A DNA stretch of 64,000 nucleotides, from assembly GCA_036898135.1 (NCBI GenBank), contig CM072519.1, forward strand, positions 37,094,952-37,158,951, written 5' to 3'. Positions 47,757-59,672 of this stretch are shown here, in pieces; within the stretch, counting starts at the first letter, position 1, and every line of letters begins with the position of its first letter. The DNA is from Oncomelania hupensis. Lineage: Eukaryota > Mollusca > Gastropoda > Littorinimorpha > Pomatiopsidae. A program made the translations under genes and the position numbers. The notes below the pieces were generated by a model. The model worked only from the letters and a program-made list of their open reading frames with translations. It ran no database searches and was not told where the DNA came from.

Positions 47757-50700
47757 CTGAAAAAAAAGAAAAAGAAAAAAAAAAAGAAGAAATGATAAGA
47801 ACAATATTTGACAAACTTCTTTCACGGAAAATAAAGTGTGAAAGGAGAACAACTGGTGTTTAAATGTCATCCCATAGATCCTGATCTTTAACTCGTTCTA
47901 TACTGGTATGGGTCGTTTATCCTTTTATCATTCAATACTGGCTGATTTGTTTGAGTTATTTATCAAAATATATTTTAAAAAACAAGAAATGTAGTTGAGA
48001 CTTTAAAAAATTAAAATAGACTAACCAATTGCCAAGTTTGATTGACTTACCTTTGCTATTGATCGATTTATTACCCACAATCCCCCTCCTCCTCCTCAAC
48101 CACCCCAACATGGCACATCCCACAAAATAAGCTACAAACAACCCATTTTCTGCTGCGTTCCACATGTGGAACACTTCATTACCTTCCCCCAATAATTACC
48201 TAAACACTGATTTAATATCATTTTGTTCATAGTTTACTTTTCCGAAGTTTGATTTATATTTTTGGATCGTTTCAGTATGGTTTTGAAATTTGCTTAACCA
48301 GCAATACGCATTTTGTGAACAACTTGTCCAAAATGGCAGCTTTCAGCCAAAAAGGTAAGATGCAAATACATATTAATTCTGCTTTGGAAGGCTAAAAAGC
48401 ATTATATTCTTTTGAATAGGATCCATGATAATAATTTTATTGACAAGAAGGTGGCACTTTTAATCAGTTTGAGATGAAGTGAGAAGCCGGAGATGGAGTG
48501 TTCCACAAGTGGAACGCTAGCAGAGAATGCCACCATGCAGTTTTACTTTACTTCATTTGACTTTTTTCATAAAATATTGTATTCTATCATAATTAGTGAT
48601 CAAATTTAGGATTTTAAAGATTATTATATAGTCTTCATATATATCATTTATTCTTTGTTATTGCTCCTATGCCGATTGGTCGGCAGAGGGCTTCATATGA
48701 GAGCATCGCGCGCTAATGCATCAGTCGTAGACGCGTATGCAACAGGAGCTGGACAGAGATGCTATTCTGTGTCTCTGTTGAGTGTAACCTATCGCCTGTA
48801 CAAATCGGTATACTAGACTAACAAGTGGTTAGGACCGTTTTTAGACTGTTTGTTCTTTTGGATTTATTGCAAGTACAAGCTTCAAAATCGTAAGTAAATA
48901 ACAATTTTTTACTTCTATAGGTGTTTCAAGGCAAAGGGTCCCCTGTGTAGGTTCATCTTTCACTGTACGCCGCTTGTGTCGGCATCACTGACTATAAGGC
49001 TTTGTATTGCTTGTCAGTTTGTGCGTGAAAGAGACCCGAGATTTGCCAGTCGCTCATAATGGAAGGGGAATCAGAGTCCGCAAAGCATTCTAACGAAGTG
49101 CCAAAAGTGGATGTGACCGAACTAATACAGCAACTTGATGCTAAGTGGCAAAAGAGATTTGATTTACTCGCAGAGAACATTGTAAAGTCCAAAGATCGCA
49201 AGAGGGGAAAAAATTCCGAATCTGATTCTGACTCCGAGCCGACACACTTAATAAAGAGAACCCGGCTCAGGTCCAATGCATCTAGTCATCCTGAGTTTGA
49301 TGAGGATGATGATGTGTTAGTGGTGCATGAAGAAGGGAAACTTGATGACGATGAGGATAAGTTGTGTGCGGGGCAAAGTCAGATTGACAAAGGAATCAAG
49401 GAAGTGGATGATTTACTACAACAAATAGAAAGCGATTTCAATGAAAAGGAACAGCTGGGTGAAAATATCAGGGAGGATTTGGCCAAATTGTGTAACGGTC
49501 GATTTCAAAGCAAACTAGGGGATGACAATTTGCAAAAGCGGCTTGACGCCCACAATCGACCGGCTAATTGTCCCGCGCTTATAGTCCCCACTGTGAACAA
49601 AGAGATTTGGCGCACTTTACCTGCACACGCCAGGAAGTCTGACCTAAAACACGCTCACACGCAGCGTGCAATTGTTAAGGCCGCTATTGCTGTTGCTGAC
49701 ATTGTCAGTAAGCTTTTGTCTCTCTCTGGCCAAAACGACTGTGTACGTAAGGGTACAGATGCACTTGCGTTGCTTGGCCATGCCTCTCAAGAGTTTTCAC
49801 AGCGCCGTCGTAATGCACTTAGGCCGTATGTAAACAAGACAATTGCACGTTTGTGTGACGATAATTCTGAGGTGCCTGTAACTGACAAATTGTTTGGTGA
49901 CAATTTGGCAACCACTATTAAGGACCTGAAAGAATTGGACAAACTCGGTGCCAATATCTCGACTGAGAACGAGAGGCGTTCATTCACCCCAAAGGGCAAG
50001 AGTTCGGGTCCTTTTTTAGGACTGACGAGCAAAGGTGGCCAACGCAGTTTCCATGCCTTCCAACCCCATTACCAAAGCCACCACAAGCACAACCAGATTT
50101 CTGGCAACTCTGGAAAGGGGACAAACAAACGCCACTTCAAGTTTGGCAACAAAAGCAACCGTCACAGCAATTAGCACCTGAGGTCACAAGGGTGAGTGAA
50201 TATGTTGAGTGTCTACCTTCTATGTTACACACATTAGAGTTGGAAGCAAATATGTTTCTGGGGGGTAGATTGAAGCACTTTTCGAATGAATGGAGACAAC
50301 TCACCTCTGATCCCGAAATACTTGAAATTGTAGCTGGGGTCAGAATTAACTTGGAATGCGATATGGACGCATTACCTTCATTGTCAAGACCTCGGTGCAG
50401 AATGAATACGTGTGAGACAGCTGTCATTGACTCAGAGGTGGTGAAACTCATCAAAAAAGGTGTAATTTCTCCTAGTCCTTGTGTGTATGACCCCACCCAG
50501 GTACTTTCGCCGGTGTTTACATTACCGAAGAAAGATGGGACAAACAGAATGATTCTTAATCTGTCGGGTTTGAATGAGGAGATCACTTATCAACATTTTA
50601 AAATGGATACCTTGACTTCGGCATTAGGTCTGATCACTCAAGATTGCTTCATGGCATCCATAGACTTGAAGGATGCCTACTATTCTGTGTCCCTTCATTC

Positions 50701-53700
50701 TGAACATAAAAAGTTTGTAAGATTCGAATGGAAGGGCGATATATATGAATTCAATGCTCTTCCAAATGGTCTCTCATGTGCACCAAGGAAATTTACTAAA
50801 CTTCTTAAACCAATTTTTGCCACCCTCCGTGGAAAAGGTTATACTTCCACAGCATTTCTTGATGACTCCCTGTTGTTGGGAGAAACAGAACAAGAATGTA
50901 TTGATAATGTCAGAGAAACTTTGAATTTGTTCAGACGTTTGGGGTTTCTTGTTCACCCATCTAAGTCGATTTTGAAACCCACCAAGAAGATACAATATTT
51001 GGGGGTCATTATTGACTCTGAGTCTATGACAGTCTCTCTCACTTCTAATAGAATGGAAAGCCTTATTGACTGTTGTGGGAGACTCCTCAAAGAGAAACAA
51101 CCCTTGGTGAGAGAGGTTGCACAAGCCATTGGCAAGATTGTAGCCAGTTTCCCAGCTGTCAGATATGGGCCACTTCATTACCGTAGTTTGGAAGACGATA
51201 AGAAAGAGGCCCTGAAAGCGAATGGAGGAGATTTTGATAAACCCATGTCGCTATCACACAGAAGCAAAACAGAGTTGCAATGGTGGTTGATCAATGCTCC
51301 GTTAGCGTTCAATGATGTCTTGATTAAAGATCCTGAGATTGTCATTACCTCTGATGCTAGCAAGATAGGATGGGGATGTGAATGTGAAGGTGTGACTGCA
51401 GGGGGTCAGTGGTTGCCAGTTGAAAGCCTTTTTCACATCAACTACTTGGAATTGTACGCAGCCTTTTTTGCGTTGAAATCTTTCCGATCCAAGTTACAGA
51501 ACAAACATGTTCGCTTGATGTGCGACAATATGACAACAGTTGCATGTGTCAATAAAATGGGGACCAGCCACTCACCTTCTTGTAACACACTTACAAACGT
51601 CTTGTGGGATTGGTGTATTGCGCACAACATTTGGCTTAGTGCAGCACACATCCCAGGGATAGATAACACTGCTGCTGATCTGGAGTCTAGGAAGATTAAT
51701 CTGGATGCAGAATGGAAACTGAACCCTGAGAGTTTGCAGCTGGCATTGAAAGCACTGCAAGTCTCGCCAACCATTGATTTATTTGCATCTAGGCTGAACA
51801 CACAGATGGATAGATTTGTGGCATTCCGGCCAGACCCAGCAGCAGTAGCTATTGATGCCTTTTCTATTTCATGGCAAGCTGAGACATTTTACGCTTTTCC
51901 CCCTTTCAGCATCCTTACAAAGGTCCTACAGAAAGTTCAACAGGATCAAGCCGAAGGGGTGTTGGTGGTGCCAGATTGGCCAACACAAGTCTGGTACCCG
52001 GTGATGAAGCGACTTCTTGTAACAACACCAGTGAGGCTGACCTGCAGGCAGAATCTTCTGCAGTTGCCCAGCAATCCGGGACAAACGCACCGGTTGGTGG
52101 CCAAAAGAAGACTACAACTTCTAGTTTGTCTGATTTGCGGGAGACGTTCCAAGAAGATGGACACTCGGAGGATGCGTGTGCATTGATTTTAGGCTCTTGG
52201 AGGCCGAACACTGTCAAATCATATGAACCATACATCAAACAGTGGAAGAGCTATGTAACCAGAGAAGAAATTACAATTCCAACTGAGTCAAATGTTACAA
52301 ATTTCTTAGCAGAATTATATAAGAAAGATCTGAGTTATAGTACGTTGAACCTTGCAAGGAGTGCAGTGTCGGCCTATTTGATGAAGCATAGAATGTATGC
52401 TGTGGGTAGTAACCCACTGGTATGTAGACTTATAAAGGGTGTTTTTGAGAAGAAACCCGCCTTGCCTAAATATACAGAAACTTGGGATGTAGATACAGTG
52501 TTGGATTGTCTGGTGGAGTGGCCTTCACTTCAGAACATTCACCTGAAAGAATTAACCTTACGGACAGTAATGCTAGTTGCATTGCTCTCAGGGCAAAGAG
52601 GACAGGCTATTCACTCATTATTAGTGGATGATATTAAGTTCAAGGCCACAAAATGTACTATTGTTTATTCATCTTTATTAAAGCAGTCTAAAGCCGGGGT
52701 TCATATAAACCCATTAGAGTTTGACAGTTTTGAGAATAGTAAACTGTGTATTGTTTCACATTTAAAAGCATATATTCACATGACTGCTAAACTTCGTCAG
52801 GATAATAAACTTTTCATTTCCTTTGTTAAGCCGCATAGCCATATCTGAAGGGATACATTGAGTAGGTGGCTAAAGACGGTGTTAGAACGTGCCGGAATTA
52901 CCACTTTTTCAGCTCATAGTACTCGTGCTGCTAGCACATCAGCTGCTTTTAATAGGGACGCAAATTTTGACAGCATTTTTACTGCGGCTGGCTGGTCTAA
53001 AGACAGCACCTTCAAGAGGTTCTATTTAAAACCTATACAGAAACAAAAGTGTTTGTCACAGGCTGTTCTTGAAAAATATGTACATCATGAATAAATATCT
53101 GTGTAAATTGATTGTTCATGGTCTTACATTATGATAATTGTGGCTCGTGTTCCTCGTCGCTAAAATCTCATATGAAGCCCTCTGCCGACCAATCGGCATA
53201 GGAGCAATAATTATTAAATTAAACGAGACTTACCTAAGGTGAAGTTTAATTAGAATTATTGTGAGTATGTTGATTGGGAGGCAAGGGTATCATATGCCCG
53301 CCCTTCTACTTCGTACTCAGAATGATTCTGATTCCCACCCAAAGTAAGCCTTGTTCAAGTTAGAGGAACACTCACAGCTAAATCCTGATGCATTAGCGCG
53401 CGATGCTCTCATATGATACCCTTGCCTCCCAATCAACATACTCACAATAATTCTAATTAAACTTCACCTTAGGTAAGTCTCGTTTAATTTAATAATTATT
53501 CTTGCAGGCATTTTTCATTGAATGAAGTGCTTTCAATCATTGAGAATGACTTGGACACTGTTGCCCAAGCGGATGTGCCAGTAGACAACCGCCCCCCTCA
53601 CCAGCTCAGGAGTGAGGCTGAATTGCAGAGTTTTGATGGGACCATGCTGCATATTGGATCGTTGCTTGAAGCTGAACCTGAAACTACGGCTGGACAGTCA

Positions 53701-56700
53701 TGTGGAGATCAAAGCCCCACAACTTCAAGGAGGACGGCAAAATGTTGCAGAATAGAAGGTAGACAGTGGAAGAAGGTCGACCTCAAGAGAGATGAAGCAG
53801 GTTGGCAGACCCCCAAACCAGACTTTTTGAATAACTAGATCCTCTCTCTGCAGTTTGAGCAGTTTTTCGACAACAAGGTGATCGAGTTCATCGTGTCAGA
53901 AACAAAGAAGTACACTCTCAGTCAAGGCCAACCTGACTTCAGCACTTCTGCAGAGGAGATCAGAGCCTTCCTTGCCATCCTCCTAGGTATGTGAATCTGC
54001 CACGACGTTCCTGTACTGGGATCAAGAAGATGACGTATACAATGCTGCCATTCCAAATTGTATGCCCAGAAAAAGGTTCGATCCGATCATTAAGTATCTT
54101 CACCTGGCTGACAACACTAACATTCCTGGGAACGACAAAATTGCTAAAGTCAGAGCACTATATGATCATCTTAACTTGCGTTTTCTGAAGTACTTTCCTA
54201 TGACACATGAAGATTCAACAGATGAGTCCATGGTCCCTTACTTCAGCAAATATTCAATGAAGCAGTGCATCCACGGAAAACCTATTCAGTTTGGCTACAA
54301 GCAGTGGGTAATGGCAACCCCCTAAGATACACTTTGTGCTTGTCTCTATACCAAGGAGCTTCAGCTGGCTTTGACCGGAGTCTGGGTCTTGGTCACTCAG
54401 TTGTACTTGACCTCACGAAGAAGCTCCCAGATTTTCTGCTGTTTCACATCCTTTTTTCAATTTCTTCATGGGGATTTTACTGCTGGAAGATCTGGCATCA
54501 AGAGGATTGAGGGCCACTGTGGTCCTGATTTGGCTCGGAAGAGTCCGCTGGACCTAAAGCAATAACCTTGTATTGTATTGTATTGAGGGCCACTGGAACA
54601 ATCTGGGGCAACAGAGTGGAAAAGTGTCCTGTGAAAATTCAAGAACTTTTCAAGGAGAAAAGAGGTTCTTTTGACTTTCGGACAGACACAAATTGCAATA
54701 TATATGCATTTGCTCTTAGAATGACAACTCTGTTGTCAGCATGGCATCAAACAAGTGTGGTGTGCACCCAGTGTCCAAGATGAGTTGGTGGTTGGCCAAG
54801 GAGAAAAAGAAGATCCAGCTAGAGCAGCCAACAATGATCGCCATCTACAACAGTGGCATGGGAGGTGTTGACCTTATGGATCAAAACGTAGATGCCTACA
54901 GGATCTCCATGTGCACTAAGAAGTGGTGGTGGCCGTTCCTCGCCTTTGCCGTGGAAGTTTCTGTGCAGAATGGATTGCTTTTATACAGAATTCACCAGCC
55001 CAGCAGCAACGACCTATGGATCTGCTTGCCTTCAAAACGACAGATCATCAGTGTGTACATCAAAATGATGGTATCCTCCAAGCAGATTGGAAGACCCTTG
55101 TCTGGACGCCCTGATCCACTCGACAAGAGGGTTCCACAGGCATGCATACCCTCAATTTGAAGTTTCAGTATTAGCTTTTTCAAATTTCAGTATTACTATT
55201 ACGATTTCCATATTTATTTTGACTACCTATTGTTTTTGCACTCATCCTTTTTGATATTATGTGAAGAATCCAGTGATAGATTGATTTGCTGCCAATCTTC
55301 TTTTTCTTCTCCAAAGCCTCGTAATTCTTGATAATTATGCTGTGGGCCTTCCACGTGCCGCTTGATGACATTCATACCACCGGCGGAGATGCCAAACTGG
55401 TTGGCACAAATCGTACTTTTGAGTCAGTGCTGCCGTGAATAACGAAAGGACACTTTTCCGAATATGAGGCAATATATGTCTGCCCCTTGCGCCGTTTCTT
55501 TGAAGATTCAGATTCACAATCACTTTGCTTAGCCCTTCGTTTGGACGCCATGTTTTGAATTCTGTCTCACGAGCACCGATCTTCACTGCGACTGCGCAAA
55601 AACTGGTTCGGCAAACTTCGATGCCACGTGTCTCTATTGCAACAGCGCATTGCGGCATTAAACAGAGTTCGGCTGTCTTTGGAAAATACGTCACGCTGTG
55701 CATTACCACAGGCCAATGAGTTCGATTTTTTTTTCCCAATGTTATTTTTATTTATTTCCGGACTGTGAAACAAGTATCCGTATTTTCCGTAGTAGTCAAT
55801 GCCAGGTGTATGTTGCCAGAGCACTCTAAAATGAAAATATAAGGTTTTTTTGTTTGGTATACACAGCGGCTCAACCAAAGCTTTTTAGATTTTGAGGTTA
55901 GGTCAGCCAGGCTAGCTATAAATAGCTTCGCCGATGCTTCCTTTCACTGAAAAGGAGGGTGCAGGCAAGCTATAAATAGCCCGCAGCAAGCAAAATGTGG
56001 AGGCACTAAAAAGTGCTGCTCACATAGGAATTGAGCTGGTGTGGGTATACTATGTTGAGTCTACACACTGCGGCTTTTGAAAGTACAGGAACGCGTTTGT
56101 GTATTTCAGTATGAAAGAAATAGCATAGAAAGAGTTATAAGGTTTAGGGCAGAGCAACTGTAGTGCAAAGTTGAAGATTTCTGCAGCAGCACACCAACAT
56201 TCAAAACTATTACTTTTAGAGTGAGAGTGTCACTCTCTTACTGGTATACTTCTTTACTAAACTTAGACTTTCCCCACAAGCGTTTGTCTCCCTTTTATTA
56301 CTTACAGGCCTAGTCGTAAAAGAATATTCATACAGTTGCTTCCCTTGAACAACCGCTTCAGTGGGTTTTTTTTATAATCGTTTTTATATTGGTAGTGGAA
56401 ATATCTATTTTGGTTTCAGGGTTTATTTTGGTGCTATTTTGTGATGGTAACATTTGGGTCCATCTCCAAGTGACTCTCTAAGGCCTACTGAATCCATTAT
56501 TCCAGACAGTTCCAGGGGCTCAGCATCTCAATGTATAGTTTTGTACCCTATCCACTTTCCTGCATATTTTAAATGGAGTGGAAACTATGCATAACACTCA
56601 CCGATGAACTGATCAGGATGGGTTCATATGGGTGCCATGAAACGTCACGAACGCATGCCCTGTGTCCTCCTTCCAAGTATTTAACCACCTTGCCGGTCAG

Positions 56701-56820
56701 CACGTCGTACACTGGAAACAGAAAAGCAACAATATGAATTGGGTTTCATGTTTTCCATCGACAGGAGTGTCATAGTTTATTTAATCATTATATAAATGAA
56801 TGATTGATTTATAGCATCCT

Positions 56821-56858
<38 letters not shown>

Positions 56859-59636
56859 TAGGATTGCAAACAGCACTTAGAGCAAAGTTTTAGTTTGGTT
56901 TTGTGCTTTAGAAAATAAATCAATTATTATTTTTGTCCTAGTTTCAGGCCTGCCTACCCAAGATTTGAAACTTCAGGGACATTTTGCACGGCCGACAAGC
57001 AAGGGCGACCAATACGCGCCCAAGTAAGTAGTGGGGTCCAAAGGACCCAAAATCATGCAATCTGAGCAAGAATTTTAATTAAACAAATTTGATATAACAA
57101 GAAACTCTGTTAACAAATTATTTATTAAGCATAGCCGTACTAATTTTAGAAAACATACTTTTAGTAATAGAGTTGCACCTCTATGGAACAAACTTCCACA
57201 AAATATTAAACAGGCAAAAACTTTAAACAGTTTCAAAAATCTTATTGATGAACAAGAAATTTTAAAATCTATAAAATACAATTTTGATAGTTGAGCGTCT
57301 TGAGCCGGCTTAAATCAGACCTGAAATATATGTGCTAAAGATGGGACATTAAATAAGCCGTGAGGCTTAATGATCTAGTCCCTACACTACTACTACTACT
57401 AAGGAAATTGGCACTTAATCATCAGGATCCCAGTCACACTAAAAGTATCAAATGCATGCAAGCTTACCTTTTAGCTATATTTACACTATCTATGTACACC
57501 ACTCCACTACACCACTGAATCTACTTGGACTTGGGAAGAGACCTGCTTGAAACGAATCCCCTTGGAACCTCTGTTAAATTTGTCCAATGACGCCATCGGC
57601 AAATTTAGCTCGACCACGAGATCCACCATCACGGTTTCAGCTCTTATTACGTCCAAATCATGGTTAGAAACTTGACTTGACGCTTGACTTGGAAAATAAC
57701 TAGTCAACTTTTGGTTTGTTTTGTCAAGTTTTTTTTAGACTTTCCAAGCTCGCTTCTTTTTTCAAATGCTTCTTTCCCTCGACATGCCGGTTCACGTCAT
57801 CCATACCACCGTACATGCAGCCGAATTCACTGGCACATATTGTGCAAAACACCTTGTATTCCACACTTCCACGTTTGATACACGGATATCTTTCGGTGTA
57901 TTTCTCCCTGTAAGGCTGCAGACGCTTTGTAGACTTTTTACCACCAGCACCAGCGGATTTGGATTCACTCTCGTGCACCTTACGTTCTGACGCCATTTTC
58001 GATTCGAACGAGTTTCTATGCCCATGCGCAGTGCGGCTCAAACAGCTGTTCGGCAACACTCGGAAGGCCGCGTCATCATCGTGTGCTGTGACTTCGGCCA
58101 CTGTCGGAACTGAAACCGCGCATTCATTTGTCTTTTTTTTCCCCCCGACACACACGCTTAAAAAGTGTGTTCCAGAATTTTTTTAAATTTCCGGAACGCG
58201 AAAAAAACTTTCGTATTTTCCGTAACCAGTTGTAATATTTATTTATATCCGGGACAAATCCGGAAATTCCGGAACGGTAGGCAGGCCTGTAGTTTTAGAG
58301 GAGAGTGGCCTTAAGGACCTCCCCTTTAATGAGGGCCAACTTCAAAAGGGCTGTACCCATCCCCTCCTGCACACAGTGTAATGATCAAGATATGTACCAA
58401 CTACACTCCCAGTAGCACAACCAGAGTAGATGTAGCGTTGGCCTGTGGTGAAGGCTGGTGAGAAACGGCATCGCACCAACGTGTGTAGGACAGAATGGCC
58501 GCGATAGGTCATCACGGCCGAGTCATACATTGCCTTCTTCTTCATTACTGCAAAAATTACAGATATTTATAATTAGTAATAAATGGATTAAATTTGTCAT
58601 CTTCTTTCTGTTAATGTCTAAATAATCCAACACTTCGATACACCCATGTGTTTTGCTCTATCCATTATCTTCCTGTACAATAGCAGTCACTGAATATGCT
58701 GTGAAGCGGATGCAAAAAATAACCAACTTATTCTAAAACAAGTGTGCACGCAGGCAAGTCTGGCCTAATAATCCAACATCTTTCTCCATGTCTGGTCAAC
58801 ACAAACAGACCCAGGCCAATATTTATCATTCAGTATAGCAATGATGTAAAGTATTTGCATGTTGTTACAATATTATGATGCATGATGTAGTATATAGAAT
58901 TTGCTTTATCCAAGCCAAGTTACATACAAATCTGAACAGAATGTTAAAATAAGAGTCAACTTCTTCAATGAAATATACCAGTGACAACACCTTGCCATGT
59001 GACGTACAGTACATAATGGTGGGGACTTTATCTGAGCTTACATTTTGAAACAATAAATAAGATTTTCAAATGTAGGAGCTATACACATGAAGGATTGAAA
59101 TGAAACAGAGTCGTTGCAATCATCGACTTCTCACTACAAAAAGAAACAACAAACATTTGAATGGATTACAAAACTGAACCATAGAATATACTTGTACTTG
59201 TATATTCATTATTCCTACCTCTATTTGGAACTTGCTGCCATCTGTAGTCCCACTTCATTGTTGAAACTGTTTTCTTCACAGACTGCAACAGCCAAAGTTA
59301 CATTATAACATAATACTATCTCCCCAAACAATGAAGATCTGATTGTGTCAAATTTTTGGGTAAAAAAAAAATCTACAGGTTTTCCATTAACCTTTTAGTT
59401 GCATGGGAAAAAAGGGTATTAGGAAACTCCCTTTCTTAAGAACAGCTTTGTGAGGGCAGTGCCCATCTCGTCGCGCCAACTGCTTTATCTTCCCCGGTAC
59501 ATTATTATCTAGGTTCTCATTAATATTTACAGTTGGTACTAGGGTGATTGCTGCCTAATATTGCTTCTCTTGTCTCCACATTTAAATGCCCCTTATTCAA
59601 GTATCAAATTTATATTTGGACACAGCATTGTAAAAA

Positions 59637-59672
<36 letters not shown>

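Larger units (their letters stand above)
48660..53500 (+). mobile_element. DIRS-type tyrosine-recombinase retrotransposon
   Basis: 4841 bp in the last DCAF11 intron, in the opposite orientation to the gene. It has a gag-like ORF1, an ORF2 with reverse transcriptase and RNase H, and an ORF3 tyrosine recombinase. The ends are imperfect inverted repeats with a perfect 32-bp inner part (48,692-48,723 against 53,385-53,416). An internal complementary region at 53,167-53,296 is the exact complement of the left end (42 bp) joined to the right end (91 bp), sharing the trinucleotide ATT present at both termini. That is the DIRS1 layout, in which a circular DNA intermediate is integrated by the recombinase without target duplication. 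Only ORF3 has a visible defect. Confidence 0.95.
56945..58289 (-). mobile_element. Inverted-repeat DNA transposon remnant with 6-bp duplication
   Basis: Starts CAGGCCTGCCTACC and ends with the exact reverse complement (58,276-58,289). TAGTTT flanks it at 56,939-56,944 and 58,290-58,295. It sits in a DCAF11 intron and encodes on the reverse strand the start of a zinc-finger transposase-like protein. Most of the protein is deleted. A LINE 3' end is nested at 57,078-57,402. A TATAAATA and CCGGAATTTCCGG lie in the 5' leader. Confidence 0.85.

Noticed and set aside
48333..48354. First exon (MAAFSQK followed by GTAAG) of the piggyBac transposase, spliced across the DIRS element to 53,508
   Set aside because: Joining these ends puts the downstream sequence out of frame with the recognised transposase codons.
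55914..55980. Two AGCTATAAATAGC motifs 54 bp apart as a promoter pair
   Set aside because: They look like TATA boxes, but no gene or transcript start fits; possibly part of a small repeat.
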